Assembly (NCBI GenBank): GCA_030148485.1
Contig: JASBTJ010000018.1
Span: 1 to 44,258, forward strand
Reading direction: 5' to 3'
DNA length: 44,258 bases
DNA from: Gammaproteobacteria bacterium
GTDB lineage: Bacteria > Pseudomonadota > Gammaproteobacteria > Chromatiales > Chromatiaceae
Below are positions 37,509 through 44,258 of the stretch, in pieces (position 1 is the first letter of the stretch; each line of letters starts with the position of its first letter). The notes beneath the pieces are model-generated. The model was not told where the DNA came from and searched no databases. It saw only the letters and a program-made list of their open reading frames with translations. A program made the position numbers and the translations under genes.

Positions 37509-39431
37509 ATGGTGAGTAGCGACGACAGCGACGCGACCCTCAGTGAACTGAAGCGTCTCCTGCTCGGCGCGGAAACCGAGCAGCTGGCCCGGCTCAGTCG
37601 GCGGCTGGACGACCTGGGCATACGCGCGGAAGAGCTTGCCGACGTGCTGCCGCGGGCGGTGCGGCTGCATCAGCGAAATCCCGACGATCTGGTCAACGCC
37701 CTGGAAACGCCTGTCACGGAATGCGTGCAGCGCTCCGTGGCGCGGGATCCCCACAGTTTCGCCGATGCCCTGTTCCCGGTGATGGGACCGGCCATCCGGC
37801 GGGCCATCGCCGAGGCAATGAAAGGCCTGGTCGAGTCGCTCAATCAGGCGATGGAACACAGCCTCTCCGCCAAGGGCATTGCCTGGCGCCTTGAGGCGAT
37901 GCGTACCGGCGCCCCCTTTGCCGAGGTGGTGTTGCGACACACCTTGGCCTATCGGGTTGAACAGGCCTTCCTGATTCAGCCGGCGTCCGGTCTGCTGATC
38001 GAAAACGTGGCCGATCAGGCTGCTGTGGGGCAGGATCCGGACGCGGTGTCCGGCATGCTTACGGCGATCGAAAGCTTCGTCAAGGACGCCTTCGCCGCCG
38101 GTGACGAAGAGGGGCTGGAGACCGTCGACGTCGGCGATCGCAAGGTCTGGTTGATCCATGGGCCATACGCGTTGCTCGCCTGTGTCATCCGCGGCATGCC
38201 GCCGAACTCGTTGCGCGAGGACCTGCAGGAGATTTCGGAATCCATTCACGCCCAGTACGCCTCCGGCCTGCGCACCTTCGATGGCGACGCTGACGATGTG
38301 GCCGGCGTCGAGACCGACTTGCGTCGCTGTCTGATCAGTGAGCAGAAACCGGTGGAGAAATCTGGTCAGGGCGTGTCGTTCGGCAAGCTCGCGCTACTGG
38401 GCGTGCTGATCGGCGGGCTGCTCTGGTGGGGGGGCAGTGCTTGGCAGGGTTACACCCGACAGTCGCGCTTGGCGGCGGCCGAGGCGCGACTGGTGCAGGA
38501 TCTGAACCAGACCCCGGGGATCCTGATCACCGATCACGGATGGCGTGACGGTACTTTGTACCTTAGTGGCATGCGCGACCCCGCCACCGGCACGCTGGAC
38601 AAGGAGATCGCCGCGAGTGGACTTGCGCCAGACCAAGTGCGTTTTACCTGGCGCGCCTACCACGATCTGTCGCCGGGTTTCGCTCTGGCGCGCGCGCGTC
38701 AGGCCTTCGCGCCGCCGCCGGATACCGAATTGAGCATTTCGGATGTCGGCATCCTGCGGGTGAGCGGCGTCGCGGATCCCGACTGGTTGACGCGGGTACA
38801 ACGGGATGCCCCCCTGATTGCCGGTATCCATGGGGTCGATGCCAGCGCCGTCACCGATCCCGATAGCGCCATACTCCGTGCCGTGCAGGCCAGGTTACAG
38901 GTGCCGGAGACCGCCCGGCTGTCGGTCAAGGCGAAGGTGCTGCATGTCGCCGGCACCGCGCCCGTCGCGTGGCTGGACACCGTGCAGGCCCGGGTTGCGG
39001 ACGTGCCCAACCTGGCGGCCGTGGATCTGTCGCGAGCGGTCAGCGACGAAACCTTGCAGGCACAGGCGCTCGTCGAATCCCTCAACCGTGTCAGGGTGAG
39101 GTTCGAGCAGGGTGCGCTGTTGGATGCGCCAGCGCAGCAGGCATTGTCGGCTATCGCCGACGACCTCGCCCGGCTAACGACACTCGCGCCGCTTGTGGGT
39201 CAGCAAGCGCAGGTGGTGGTGAAGGGCAGAACGGACGGTAGCGGGTCGCGCCGCGGGAACGCGGAACTCGCGGCCCGGCGTGCCAGCGTCTTCATCGGCG
39301 CCATGCTCGCCCGCGGTCTCCCCGGCGAGTTGTTCACTGCCCAGGCGCTGCCCGGCGCCCGTGCGTCGGGCGAGGACCCGGACCTGAGGCGCGTGGAACT
39401 GACCGTCGCACTGACCCCGATGACACGCTGA
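37509..39431 (+). CDS. Membrane-anchored OmpA-like protein with a large cytoplasmic domain
   Basis: A 640-residue protein. Residues 1-285 are hydrophilic and predicted cytoplasmic, with a conserved-looking segment YRVEQAFLIQPASGLLIENV and VSGMLTAIESFVKDAFAAGD. A single membrane helix follows at about 291-311 (KLALLGVLIGGLLWWGGSAW). Residues 320-520 contain two BON-like repeats (ELSISDVGILRVSGVADPDW; ARLSVKAKVLHVAGTAPVAW). A C-terminal OmpA-type domain (about 528-640) has VVVKGRTDGSGSRRGNAELA followed by RRASV, the peptidoglycan-binding fold. It thus may link the cytoplasm to the cell wall. The following GTPase gene starts 8 bases later, suggesting one operon. The GTPase may bind the cytoplasmic domain (inference). 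No signal peptide was found. Confidence 0.85.
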   Translation: MVSSDDSDATLSELKRLLLGAETEQLARLSRRLDDLGIRAEELADVLPRAVRLHQRNPDDLVNALETPVTECVQRSVARDPHSFADALFPVMGPAIRRAIAEAMKGLVESLNQAMEHSLSAKGIAWRLEAMRTGAPFAEVVLRHTLAYRVEQAFLIQPASGLLIENVADQAAVGQDPDAVSGMLTAIESFVKDAFAAGDEEGLETVDVGDRKVWLIHGPYALLACVIRGMPPNSLREDLQEISESIHAQYASGLRTFDGDADDVAGVETDLRRCLISEQKPVEKSGQGVSFGKLALLGVLIGGLLWWGGSAWQGYTRQSRLAAAEARLVQDLNQTPGILITDHGWRDGTLYLSGMRDPATGTLDKEIAASGLAPDQVRFTWRAYHDLSPGFALARARQAFAPPPDTELSISDVGILRVSGVADPDWLTRVQRDAPLIAGIHGVDASAVTDPDSAILRAVQARLQVPETARLSVKAKVLHVAGTAPVAWLDTVQARVADVPNLAAVDLSRAVSDETLQAQALVESLNRVRVRFEQGALLDAPAQQALSAIADDLARLTTLAPLVGQQAQVVVKGRTDGSGSRRGNAELAARRASVFIGAMLARGLPGELFTAQALPGARASGEDPDLRRVELTVALTPMTR

Positions 39432-39439
39432 ATACCGCT

Positions 39440-39940
39440 ATGCTCTCGCGCAAGATCTGCATGATCGGTGACTTCTCCGTGGGCAAGACCAGCTTGGTGG
39501 CGCGTTTCGTGCACGCCAGTTTCTCGGATGCCTACCTGACGACGGTCGGCGTCAAGGTCGATACCAAGGTGGTAACGCTGGAAGCGGACAAGGCGGTCAA
39601 AATGGTGCTCTGGGATATCGCGTCGACCGACGCGCTCAAGGCAGTGGACAAGGCGTATCTGATGGGCGCGAAGGGCTTTCTGCTGGTGGTGGACGGCACC
39701 CGCGCGGGGACCCTGGACACGGCCTGGGCGCTCAGCCGACAGGTACGTGAGGTGCTGGGCGACGTGCCCTATGTGGTGTTGGCGAACAAAGCGGATCTCG
39801 CGGTGGACTGGGAGGTGGACGCCGATGGACTGGCGGGTTTGGCCGGACCACAAGGTGAGGTGTTCACCACCAGTGCCAAGACCGGTCAAGGGGTTGAAGC
39901 GGCCTTCACCCGATTGGCCCGGATGATCACGGGCGGCTGA
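39440..39940 (+). CDS. Ras/Rab-like small GTPase
   Basis: A 166-residue P-loop GTPase of the bacterial Ras-like group. G1 GDFSVGKTSL (Lys16, Thr17), G2 threonine in YLTTVGVKV, G4 LANKADLA, G5 TSAKTGQG are intact. G3, normally DxxG (WDIAG or WDTAG), reads WDIAST with Asp59 and Ser62 in place of the invariant glycine. That glycine contacts the gamma-phosphate and drives the switch, so nucleotide cycling may differ. It lacks a C-terminal Cys for lipidation. It lies between the OmpA-like gene and the hybrid kinase, with 8 and 2 bases between them. Confidence 0.9.
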   Translation: MLSRKICMIGDFSVGKTSLVARFVHASFSDAYLTTVGVKVDTKVVTLEADKAVKMVLWDIASTDALKAVDKAYLMGAKGFLLVVDGTRAGTLDTAWALSRQVREVLGDVPYVVLANKADLAVDWEVDADGLAGLAGPQGEVFTTSAKTGQGVEAAFTRLARMITGG

Positions 39941-39942
39941 GT

Positions 39943-41451
39943 GTGGCGACGCTGCCCGCATCGCTGGTCGGCTACTTCGATGACTTGGTGCTCGGGCGAC
40001 TGAACCCGCTGCTCATCGCGTTGGATGACGCTGCCCGGGTAACTGCTTGGCAGGGCGACGGCGCCGCGTACGGGCTCGACGATCTGGCCGTGGGTATCGA
40101 TCTTACGGCGACGTTGCCACTGTTGGTCGGCACCCTGGATGCACTCACCGAGCCCACCCGGCTGGCGTTCATGGCCACGCCAAACCACGGCGTCGCGCAC
40201 CTGCATCTGCTGCCATTGGCCGAATCGGGCTACGGGTTGATCCTGCTCGAAGCCACTCAGGAACACGAACGCCAGCAGGCGCGACAACAGATTTCCCACC
40301 AATTGGCATTGGCCAACGAGCAGAAAACGCGCCTGTTGCGTGACTTGGAACAGGCCCGCGCCCAGCTGGAGAAACAAAATAGTCAGCTTGCCGAGGCCGG
40401 CATGTTGAAGACCTTGTTCATGGGGCGTATGTCCCATGAGTTTCGTACCCCGCTCGCCAGTATCCTCGGTCACGCGCAGTTGGCCCGCAGTGGTCAGGGC
40501 GAGTTGAGCCGGCACCTGGGGGCTATCCACAGTGGCGGCCAGTACCTGCTGGCGTTGGTGGAAAACCTGCTCGACCAGGCGCGCATGGACAACCACGAGC
40601 TGGTGTTGCAGCCCACACGCACCGACTTGGTGGAGCTGGCCGAAGGCATTGGTCTGATGTTCGGCGAGCAGGCGACACAACAAGGCCTGACGCTGGACAT
40701 TGAAACGACCGATCTGCCGCGTGACGCCCGGTTGGACGGCACGCGTTTGCGTCAGGTGTTGATCAATCTGTTGGGTAATGCACTCAAGTTTACCCAGCGC
40801 GGGCAGGTCGTGCTGGCGATGTCATGGCGCGAAGCCCGGCTGTATGTCCGTGTTCAGGACACCGGGCCCGGGATACCCGAATCGATGCGGGAACGCATCT
40901 TCGAATCCTTCACCCAGGTCAGCGACGACCGGTCGCGCAAGGGGGCCGGACTGGGGTTGTCCATTAGCCGGGCGCTGGTGGAGCGGATGGGCGGCACGCT
41001 GCGGGTGACCAGCCCGGCGACTGGTGGCAGCTGCTTTGTTTTCGACATCAGTGCTCCGCTGGCTGCGCCGGAGACCGTGCAGACGGGCAATGCGCAGGTC
41101 CTGGTGGTGGAGGACGATGCCGACCTACGGGCCTTGATCGGCGTTTACCTGGAAACGGCGGGATTCGGCACGCGGTTCGCTATCGACGGAGAGCAGGCGG
41201 TGGAAGCCGTTGCCACCACGCCGCCCGACCTGGTGCTGATGGACATGCATCTGCCGCGACTGGACGGTCCGGCGGCGACCGCGGCGATCCGTCGCCTCGG
41301 CTATCGAGGGCCGGTGATCACCCTGTCCGCCGCTAGCGAACACGCCGATAGGGAGGCCGCGGCCCACGCCGGCGGCGATGCCTATCTGCACAAACCCGTC
41401 GATCCCCAGCTGTTGTTGGGCACCATCCGTGCGTTACTGAACGACCGTTGA
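39943..41451 (+). CDS. Soluble hybrid histidine kinase with C-terminal receiver domain
   Basis: A 502-residue protein, GTG start two bases after the GTPase stop. The N-terminal 110 residues are a PAS-like sensory region (LNPLLIALDDAARVTAWQGD), then a coiled linker, HisKA with His165 (MSHEFRTPLASILGHAQLAR), HATPase_c with N box RLRQVLINLLGNALKFTQRG, G1 VQDTGPGIPE and G2 KGAGLGLSISRAL, and a REC domain from about residue 385 with Asp434 (LMDMHLPRLDG) and Lys in YLHKPVDPQL. No membrane helices, so a cytosolic sensor. It would feed phosphate through the HPt to the sigma-54 regulator. The signal could be the adjacent GTPase; unproven. Confidence 0.93.
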   Translation: MATLPASLVGYFDDLVLGRLNPLLIALDDAARVTAWQGDGAAYGLDDLAVGIDLTATLPLLVGTLDALTEPTRLAFMATPNHGVAHLHLLPLAESGYGLILLEATQEHERQQARQQISHQLALANEQKTRLLRDLEQARAQLEKQNSQLAEAGMLKTLFMGRMSHEFRTPLASILGHAQLARSGQGELSRHLGAIHSGGQYLLALVENLLDQARMDNHELVLQPTRTDLVELAEGIGLMFGEQATQQGLTLDIETTDLPRDARLDGTRLRQVLINLLGNALKFTQRGQVVLAMSWREARLYVRVQDTGPGIPESMRERIFESFTQVSDDRSRKGAGLGLSISRALVERMGGTLRVTSPATGGSCFVFDISAPLAAPETVQTGNAQVLVVEDDADLRALIGVYLETAGFGTRFAIDGEQAVEAVATTPPDLVLMDMHLPRLDGPAATAAIRRLGYRGPVITLSAASEHADREAAAHAGGDAYLHKPVDPQLLLGTIRALLNDR

Positions 41452-41545
41452 TCCCACCTCCCGGGCCACGGTTCCTGCCGTCGCCCAGTATGCCGATCGC
41501 CACCTCCGTCGGTTTCCCGCGCGGATTTGTCGGGTGCCAAGGCGC

Positions 41546-41567
41546 GCTGTCGGGGCTCCCCGACAGC
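41546..41567. repeat. Perfect 10-bp inverted repeat after the kinase gene
   Basis: GCTGTCGGGG (41546-41555) and CCCCGACAGC (41558-41567) pair perfectly around CT. It sits 95 bases after the kinase stop in the gene-free stretch 41452-41765. No T-run follows directly, but a second hairpin and T-tract come about 45 bases later. It may stabilise the 3' end of the kinase transcript. Confidence 0.5.
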
Positions 41568-41602
41568 TGGCGCGCTGGTCACAGGATCAGGCTGCCAATT
41601 TT

Positions 41603-41645
41603 GGCCTTTCCGGGCCTTTTTTCGCTTGGTGGTAAAGCGAAAAAA
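41603..41645. terminator. Bidirectional terminator-like hairpins
   Basis: A short GGCC...GGCC stem (41603-41616) is followed by six T. These T form the left arm of a second hairpin, TTTTTTCGCTT (41617-41627) pairing perfectly with AAGCGAAAAAA (41635-41645) around a 7-base loop. Either strand would show a stem with a T-run. It likely ends the 35-41 kb operon and isolates the sigma-54-driven genes downstream. Confidence 0.55.
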
Positions 41646-41696
41646 CAAAATAAAAACAGTATGATATGAATATTTTCCCGTGTCTGTTTCGGGTTT

Positions 41697-41712
41697 TGGC
41701 ATAGCGGTTGCT
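41697..41712 (+). promoter_or_regulatory. Predicted sigma-54 promoter
   Basis: TGGCAT (41697-41702), five bases AGCGG, then TTGCT (41708-41712) matches the sigma-54 consensus TGGCAC-N5-TTGCW at 10 of the 11 specified bases. The invariant GG (41698-41699) and GC (41710-41711) are exactly 10 bases apart. Start of transcription would be near 41723, 43 bases before the gene at 41766. The window encodes a sigma-54 activator just upstream (35057-36433); upstream binding sites for it were not identified. Confidence 0.7.
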
Positions 41713-41765
41713 CTGACCCAGGTCAGGTGAATCACGCAACCCGGGCCAAGCCCGAAAGAGGACAC

Positions 41766-42083
41766 ATGGACATGTTCAAGAATCTACTGGCGGACAACGC
41801 CGGCGACGCCATGAATGCACTCACCGACGTCGGGTTTTCCACGACGCAGGCGGCGCAGTTCCTGCCAGCCCTTGCCGAGCAGGCCGGTGACATCGGCACG
41901 CTCGCGAATCTGGATCTGGGGCAGGTGATGGCCAATCTCGATGTCGCACGTATCGCCGACAAGGTCGGCGTCTCGCCGACGCTGGTGCAGCAGGGCTTGC
42001 AGGCAGTCATTCCCGTGCTCCGGGACAAGTTCGACATGGGGTCCGCGGGTGGGGTACTCGCTGCCGCACGCAGTTTGTTCTGA
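41766..42083 (+). CDS. Small helical protein of unknown function
   Basis: A 105-residue protein beginning MDMFKNLLADNAGDAMNALT, with a strong AAAGAGGA site upstream of the ATG at 41766. It is rich in Ala, Leu and Asp, predicted all-helical and soluble, with no Cys and no signal peptide; it ends in GSAGGVLAAARSLF. The repeated FLPALAEQ/LQAVIPVL pattern recalls DUF937/DUF2780-type proteins, but this is a weak resemblance. First gene after the predicted sigma-54 promoter. Confidence 0.7.
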   Translation: MDMFKNLLADNAGDAMNALTDVGFSTTQAAQFLPALAEQAGDIGTLANLDLGQVMANLDVARIADKVGVSPTLVQQGLQAVIPVLRDKFDMGSAGGVLAAARSLF

Positions 42084-42121
42084 CAACCAACAAAACCATC
42101 ACACGCTACGGAGCAACAACA

Positions 42122-42523
42122 ATGCAACTGGAACATATTGAGGGAATCGGTCCGAAGTTCGCGCAAAGCCTGCGCGCAGCCGGGGTATCCACCGTCGGCA
42201 AACTGCTGACCGTCGGCGGCAGTCGCAAAGGGCGCGACACCATCAGCAAGCAGACCGGCATTAGTGACGCACTGATCCTGCGTTGGGTGAACCGCGCGGA
42301 TCTGTGCCGCATTAAGGGTGTTTCCACTCAGTACTCGGAACTGCTTGAGGCGGCCGGCGTAGACACCGTCAAGGAGCTACGTACCCGTCGAGCCGACAAC
42401 CTGACCGCGAAGATGCGCGAGGTGAACGCGGCCAAGCGTCTGGTGCGTCGTCCGCCTGCGGAGGCCGAGGTCGCCAATTGGGTGGAGCAGGCGAAGGGCC
42501 TGGAACCCAAGGTCAGTCACTGA
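42122..42523 (+). CDS. DUF4332 helix-hairpin-helix protein
   Basis: A 133-residue protein with two helix-hairpin-helix-like units: LEHIEGIGPKFAQSLRAAGV and ADLCRIKGVSTQYSELLEAA followed by GVDTVKELRTRRADNL, the DUF4332 pattern. Such repeats often bind DNA nonspecifically or mediate protein contacts; the function is unknown. It starts 38 bases after the previous gene, so cotranscription from the sigma-54 promoter is likely. Confidence 0.8.
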   Translation: MQLEHIEGIGPKFAQSLRAAGVSTVGKLLTVGGSRKGRDTISKQTGISDALILRWVNRADLCRIKGVSTQYSELLEAAGVDTVKELRTRRADNLTAKMREVNAAKRLVRRPPAEAEVANWVEQAKGLEPKVSH

Positions 42524-42599
42524 CCGACCGGGGCGTGTGCGACAAGGCCGTACAACAAAGCACACGCCCTGTTCGCAATCATCGATTGCGCATGCGGCC

Positions 42600-42776
42600 A
42601 TGCTGCGGGTGTTTCGTGCCATGGGTATCGCAGACGACATCGTCAACATCGCCTTCACCCTTGTACCCGGCGCCATCGCCGTGAGTGTCGCGCTGTCCTT
42701 CGGCCTGGGTGGCCGCGAGGCAGCCGGCCGCCGGATGGCGTATTGGCTGGCCAAGTTGCGAAACGACAAGGCCTGA
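42600..42776 (+). CDS. Small membrane protein resembling the tail of an MscS-like channel
   Basis: A 58-residue ORF starting MLRVFRAMGIADDIVNIAFT and containing PGAIAVSVALSFGLGGREAA. The second half closely resembles the conserved helix ending in FGLGGREAA seen at the C terminus of mechanosensitive-channel-like TM-helix proteins. The rest of such a protein is absent upstream, so it may be a relic or a microprotein. No clear ribosome binding site is visible before the ATG at 42600. Confidence 0.5.
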   Translation: MLRVFRAMGIADDIVNIAFTLVPGAIAVSVALSFGLGGREAAGRRMAYWLAKLRNDKA

Positions 42777-42924
42777 CACATGACGACCGGCCAGGCAAAG
42801 GCGCCCGTCCGGTCAGGTTCAACCCGCTGGCTGCAGGACGCGTGATTGCAGCGGTATGTCGCGACTCGGCCATGCGGGATCGATAACACGAACACTGACA
42901 GATTGTTTTTCAGGAGAGATCACC

Positions 42925-44019
42925 ATGAAACGTAAGATTGCCTTGACCACCCTCACCGCCGCCATGGCCGTCGTGCTGGCCGGTTGCAACACCACCGCAC
43001 CGAAGGACGATTTGTCCGCCCGCATGGAAACCGTCCAGGCCGAGAACGCCGAACTGCGCTCGTCGGTCGCCACCTTGGAAGGCAATATCAGCGAGCGCAA
43101 CGCGCGCATCGCCGCGCTGTCCCAGAGTGGCACTACTGGCGGTACCAGCCTGTTGCCTCCGGCAGCCAAGACCGGCGAGTGTTATGCTCGGGCGTTTGTG
43201 CCGCCCAAGTATGAAACGGTCGAGAAAACCGTGATGACCCGTGAGCAGGGCGAGCGCATCGAGACCTCGCCGGCTCGCTACCAGTGGGTGGAAGAGCGGG
43301 TCCTGGTCAAGGAAGCGGCCCAGGCCCTGCAGGTGGTGCCGGCCACCTACAAGTGGGTCGAGGAACGGGTGTTGGTGAAAGAGGCGTCCAAGGACCTCAC
43401 CCAGCAACCGGCCCAATACAAGACCGTGAAAGAAAAGGTCCTGGTGCGTGACGCCTACACCACCTGGAAAAAGGGTACCGGCCCGATCCAGAAGATCGAC
43501 GAGGCCACCGGCGAAATCATGTGTCTGGTGGAGGTTCCTGCCGAGTACAAGACCATCACCAAGCGCGTGCTGGTGAAGCCCGCTACCGTGAGTGAGGTCG
43601 AGATTCCCGCCGAGTACAAGACGGTCAAACGTCGCGTGGTCGACCAGCCGGCACGTACCGTCACCGTCGAAATCCCGGCCGAGTACAAGACCGTCAAGGT
43701 GCGCAAGATGGTGGCGGGCCCGACCAAGCGCAGCATCGAAATCCCGGCCCAGTACAAGACCGTCGCCGATCAGAAACTGGTCCGCGCCGGGCAGTTGGAG
43801 TGGCGTCCGATCCTGTGTGAGACCAACACCACCTCGGACGTGGTCCGTCGTCTGCAGGTCGCGCTGAAAAACGCCGGTTACAACCCGGGCCGCATCGACG
43901 GCGTCATCGGCCGGGATACCATGTCCGCCGTGACGTCCTATCAGAAGGCGAACAACATGGCCGCTGGTCAACTGACCATGGAAACCCTGAAAAAGCTGGG
44001 TGTTGTGGCGAGCAAATAA
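42925..44019 (+). CDS. Repeat-rich lipoprotein with peptidoglycan-binding domain
   Basis: A 364-residue lipoprotein. The signal MKRKIALTTLTAAMAVV is followed by lipobox LAGC, with Cys21 as lipidation site. Next come a short coiled coil (ARMETVQAENAELRSSVATL), a linker, then eight imperfect repeats with core PAxYKTVxxRVLV (about residues 92-300; for example IPAEYKTVKRRVV and IPAEYKTVKVRKM). A C-terminal peptidoglycan-binding domain (about 313-360, RLQVALKNAGYNPGRIDGVI) follows. It is thus probably a periplasmic or outer-membrane lipoprotein bound to the wall. Asp does not follow Cys21 (the residue is Asn), so outer-membrane sorting is likely by the E. coli rule. A strong AGGAGA precedes the ATG. 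A terminator follows. Confidence 0.88.
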   Translation: MKRKIALTTLTAAMAVVLAGCNTTAPKDDLSARMETVQAENAELRSSVATLEGNISERNARIAALSQSGTTGGTSLLPPAAKTGECYARAFVPPKYETVEKTVMTREQGERIETSPARYQWVEERVLVKEAAQALQVVPATYKWVEERVLVKEASKDLTQQPAQYKTVKEKVLVRDAYTTWKKGTGPIQKIDEATGEIMCLVEVPAEYKTITKRVLVKPATVSEVEIPAEYKTVKRRVVDQPARTVTVEIPAEYKTVKVRKMVAGPTKRSIEIPAQYKTVADQKLVRAGQLEWRPILCETNTTSDVVRRLQVALKNAGYNPGRIDGVIGRDTMSAVTSYQKANNMAAGQLTMETLKKLGVVASK

Positions 44020-44079
44020 GACGAAGTTATCCACCTGCGCCTGTTGAACCGCCACGGATGGCGATTTTCGACAACGGCG

Positions 44080-44112
44080 AGCCCCAACTGCGATTGGTTG
44101 GGGCTTTTTTTT
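44080..44112 (+). terminator. Strong intrinsic terminator
   Basis: AGCCCCAAC (44080-44088) pairs perfectly with GTTGGGGCT (44097-44105) around an 8-base loop, followed by a run of eight T (44105-44112). It ends the transcript of the lipoprotein gene 61 bases downstream of its stop codon. Confidence 0.9.
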
Positions 44113-44168
44113 GGTTCATCGTCGAAGTGCGGGGTCTTGAGCCCCCGGAAGTAGGCTCGTAATTTGGT

Positions 44169-44189
44169 TCCCTGTGGCATTAACAGGGA
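44169..44189 (+). promoter_or_regulatory. Hairpin overlapping the ribosome binding site of the edge ORF
   Basis: TCCCTGT (44169-44175) and ACAGGGA (44183-44189) pair perfectly around a 7-base loop. The right arm contains the AGGGAG that serves as ribosome binding site for the ATG at 44199, so the stem would hide it in the RNA. This could limit translation when transcripts read in from outside. Confidence 0.4.
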
Positions 44190-44198
44190 GTCCAGACC

Positions 44199-44258
44199 AT
44201 GTTCGACAAACAGACGCTGACCGAGCTTGGCGGCTGGACGGGTTATCGCGTAGCGGGC
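44199..44258 (+). CDS. 5' end of an ORF cut by the window edge
   Basis: ATG at 44199 after AGGGAG opens a frame reading MFDKQTLTELGGWTGYRVAG to the end of the window. Only 20 codons are visible. The LGGWTGYRV segment faintly recalls the start of ISL3-type transposases, which would make this an insertion sequence edge, but that is only a guess. No terminal inverted repeat was identified. Confidence 0.4.
   Translation, partial: MFDKQTLTELGGWTGYRVAG

Overview
The window is a stretch of chromosome from a GC-rich Gram-negative bacterium, most likely a gammaproteobacterium. This rests on gene order (dapD-dapC, then glnD-map divergent from rpsB-tsf-pyrH-frr-uppS-cdsA-dxr-rseP-bamA-skp-lpxD-fabZ-lpxA-lpxB-rnhB, then dnaE-accA-tilS), which resembles Pseudomonas and Chromatiales-type genomes, and on complete lipid A, BAM and DAP-pathway genes. 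No rRNA, tRNA, CRISPR array or prophage was seen.

Layout. 1-305: no gene; a hairpin and a palindromic repeat. 306-2358 (-): the lysine/DAP genes dapD and dapC. 2443-3729 (+): an EamA-type exporter and a VOC-fold protein. 3736-7173 (-): glnD and map. 7233-21788 (+): a long envelope and translation cluster starting at a recognisable promoter, with a hairpin attenuator between rpsB and tsf. 21914-24844 (+): a PAS/GAF/GGDEF/EAL protein interrupting the usual rnhB-dnaE neighbourhood, preceded by a perfect 9-bp inverted repeat. 24948-31767 (+): dnaE, accA, tilS and two small membrane proteins. 31899-34972: accessory genes (DUF1232, zinc alcohol dehydrogenase, GFA, AlkC-like). 35057-41451 (+): a compact cluster encoding a sigma-54 response regulator, an HPt protein, a coiled-coil protein, a membrane-anchored OmpA-like protein, a Ras/Rab-like GTPase and a hybrid histidine kinase. 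41452-44112 (+): an AT-rich spacer carrying a near-consensus sigma-54 promoter, then four small genes ending with a repeat-rich lipoprotein and a strong terminator. A new ORF starts at the right edge.

Main points of interest. (1) Two genes expected to be essential, dapD and bamA, each carry a single in-frame TAG with the conserved protein continuing in the same frame on both sides. In dapD the TAG sits at codon 189, where the family has a conserved glutamate thought to be catalytic. rnhB in the same window has valine in place of its conserved catalytic glutamate. Global TAG recoding is argued against by tilS, which ends in TAG overlapping the next gene. Suppression, genuine mutation and sequence error remain open. 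(2) The 35-41 kb cluster looks like a complete phosphorelay (kinase-REC, HPt, REC-AAA+) built around a GTPase and an OmpA-like envelope protein. The sigma-54 promoter directly after it is a candidate output. All functions are inferred from recognised motifs; no searches were run.
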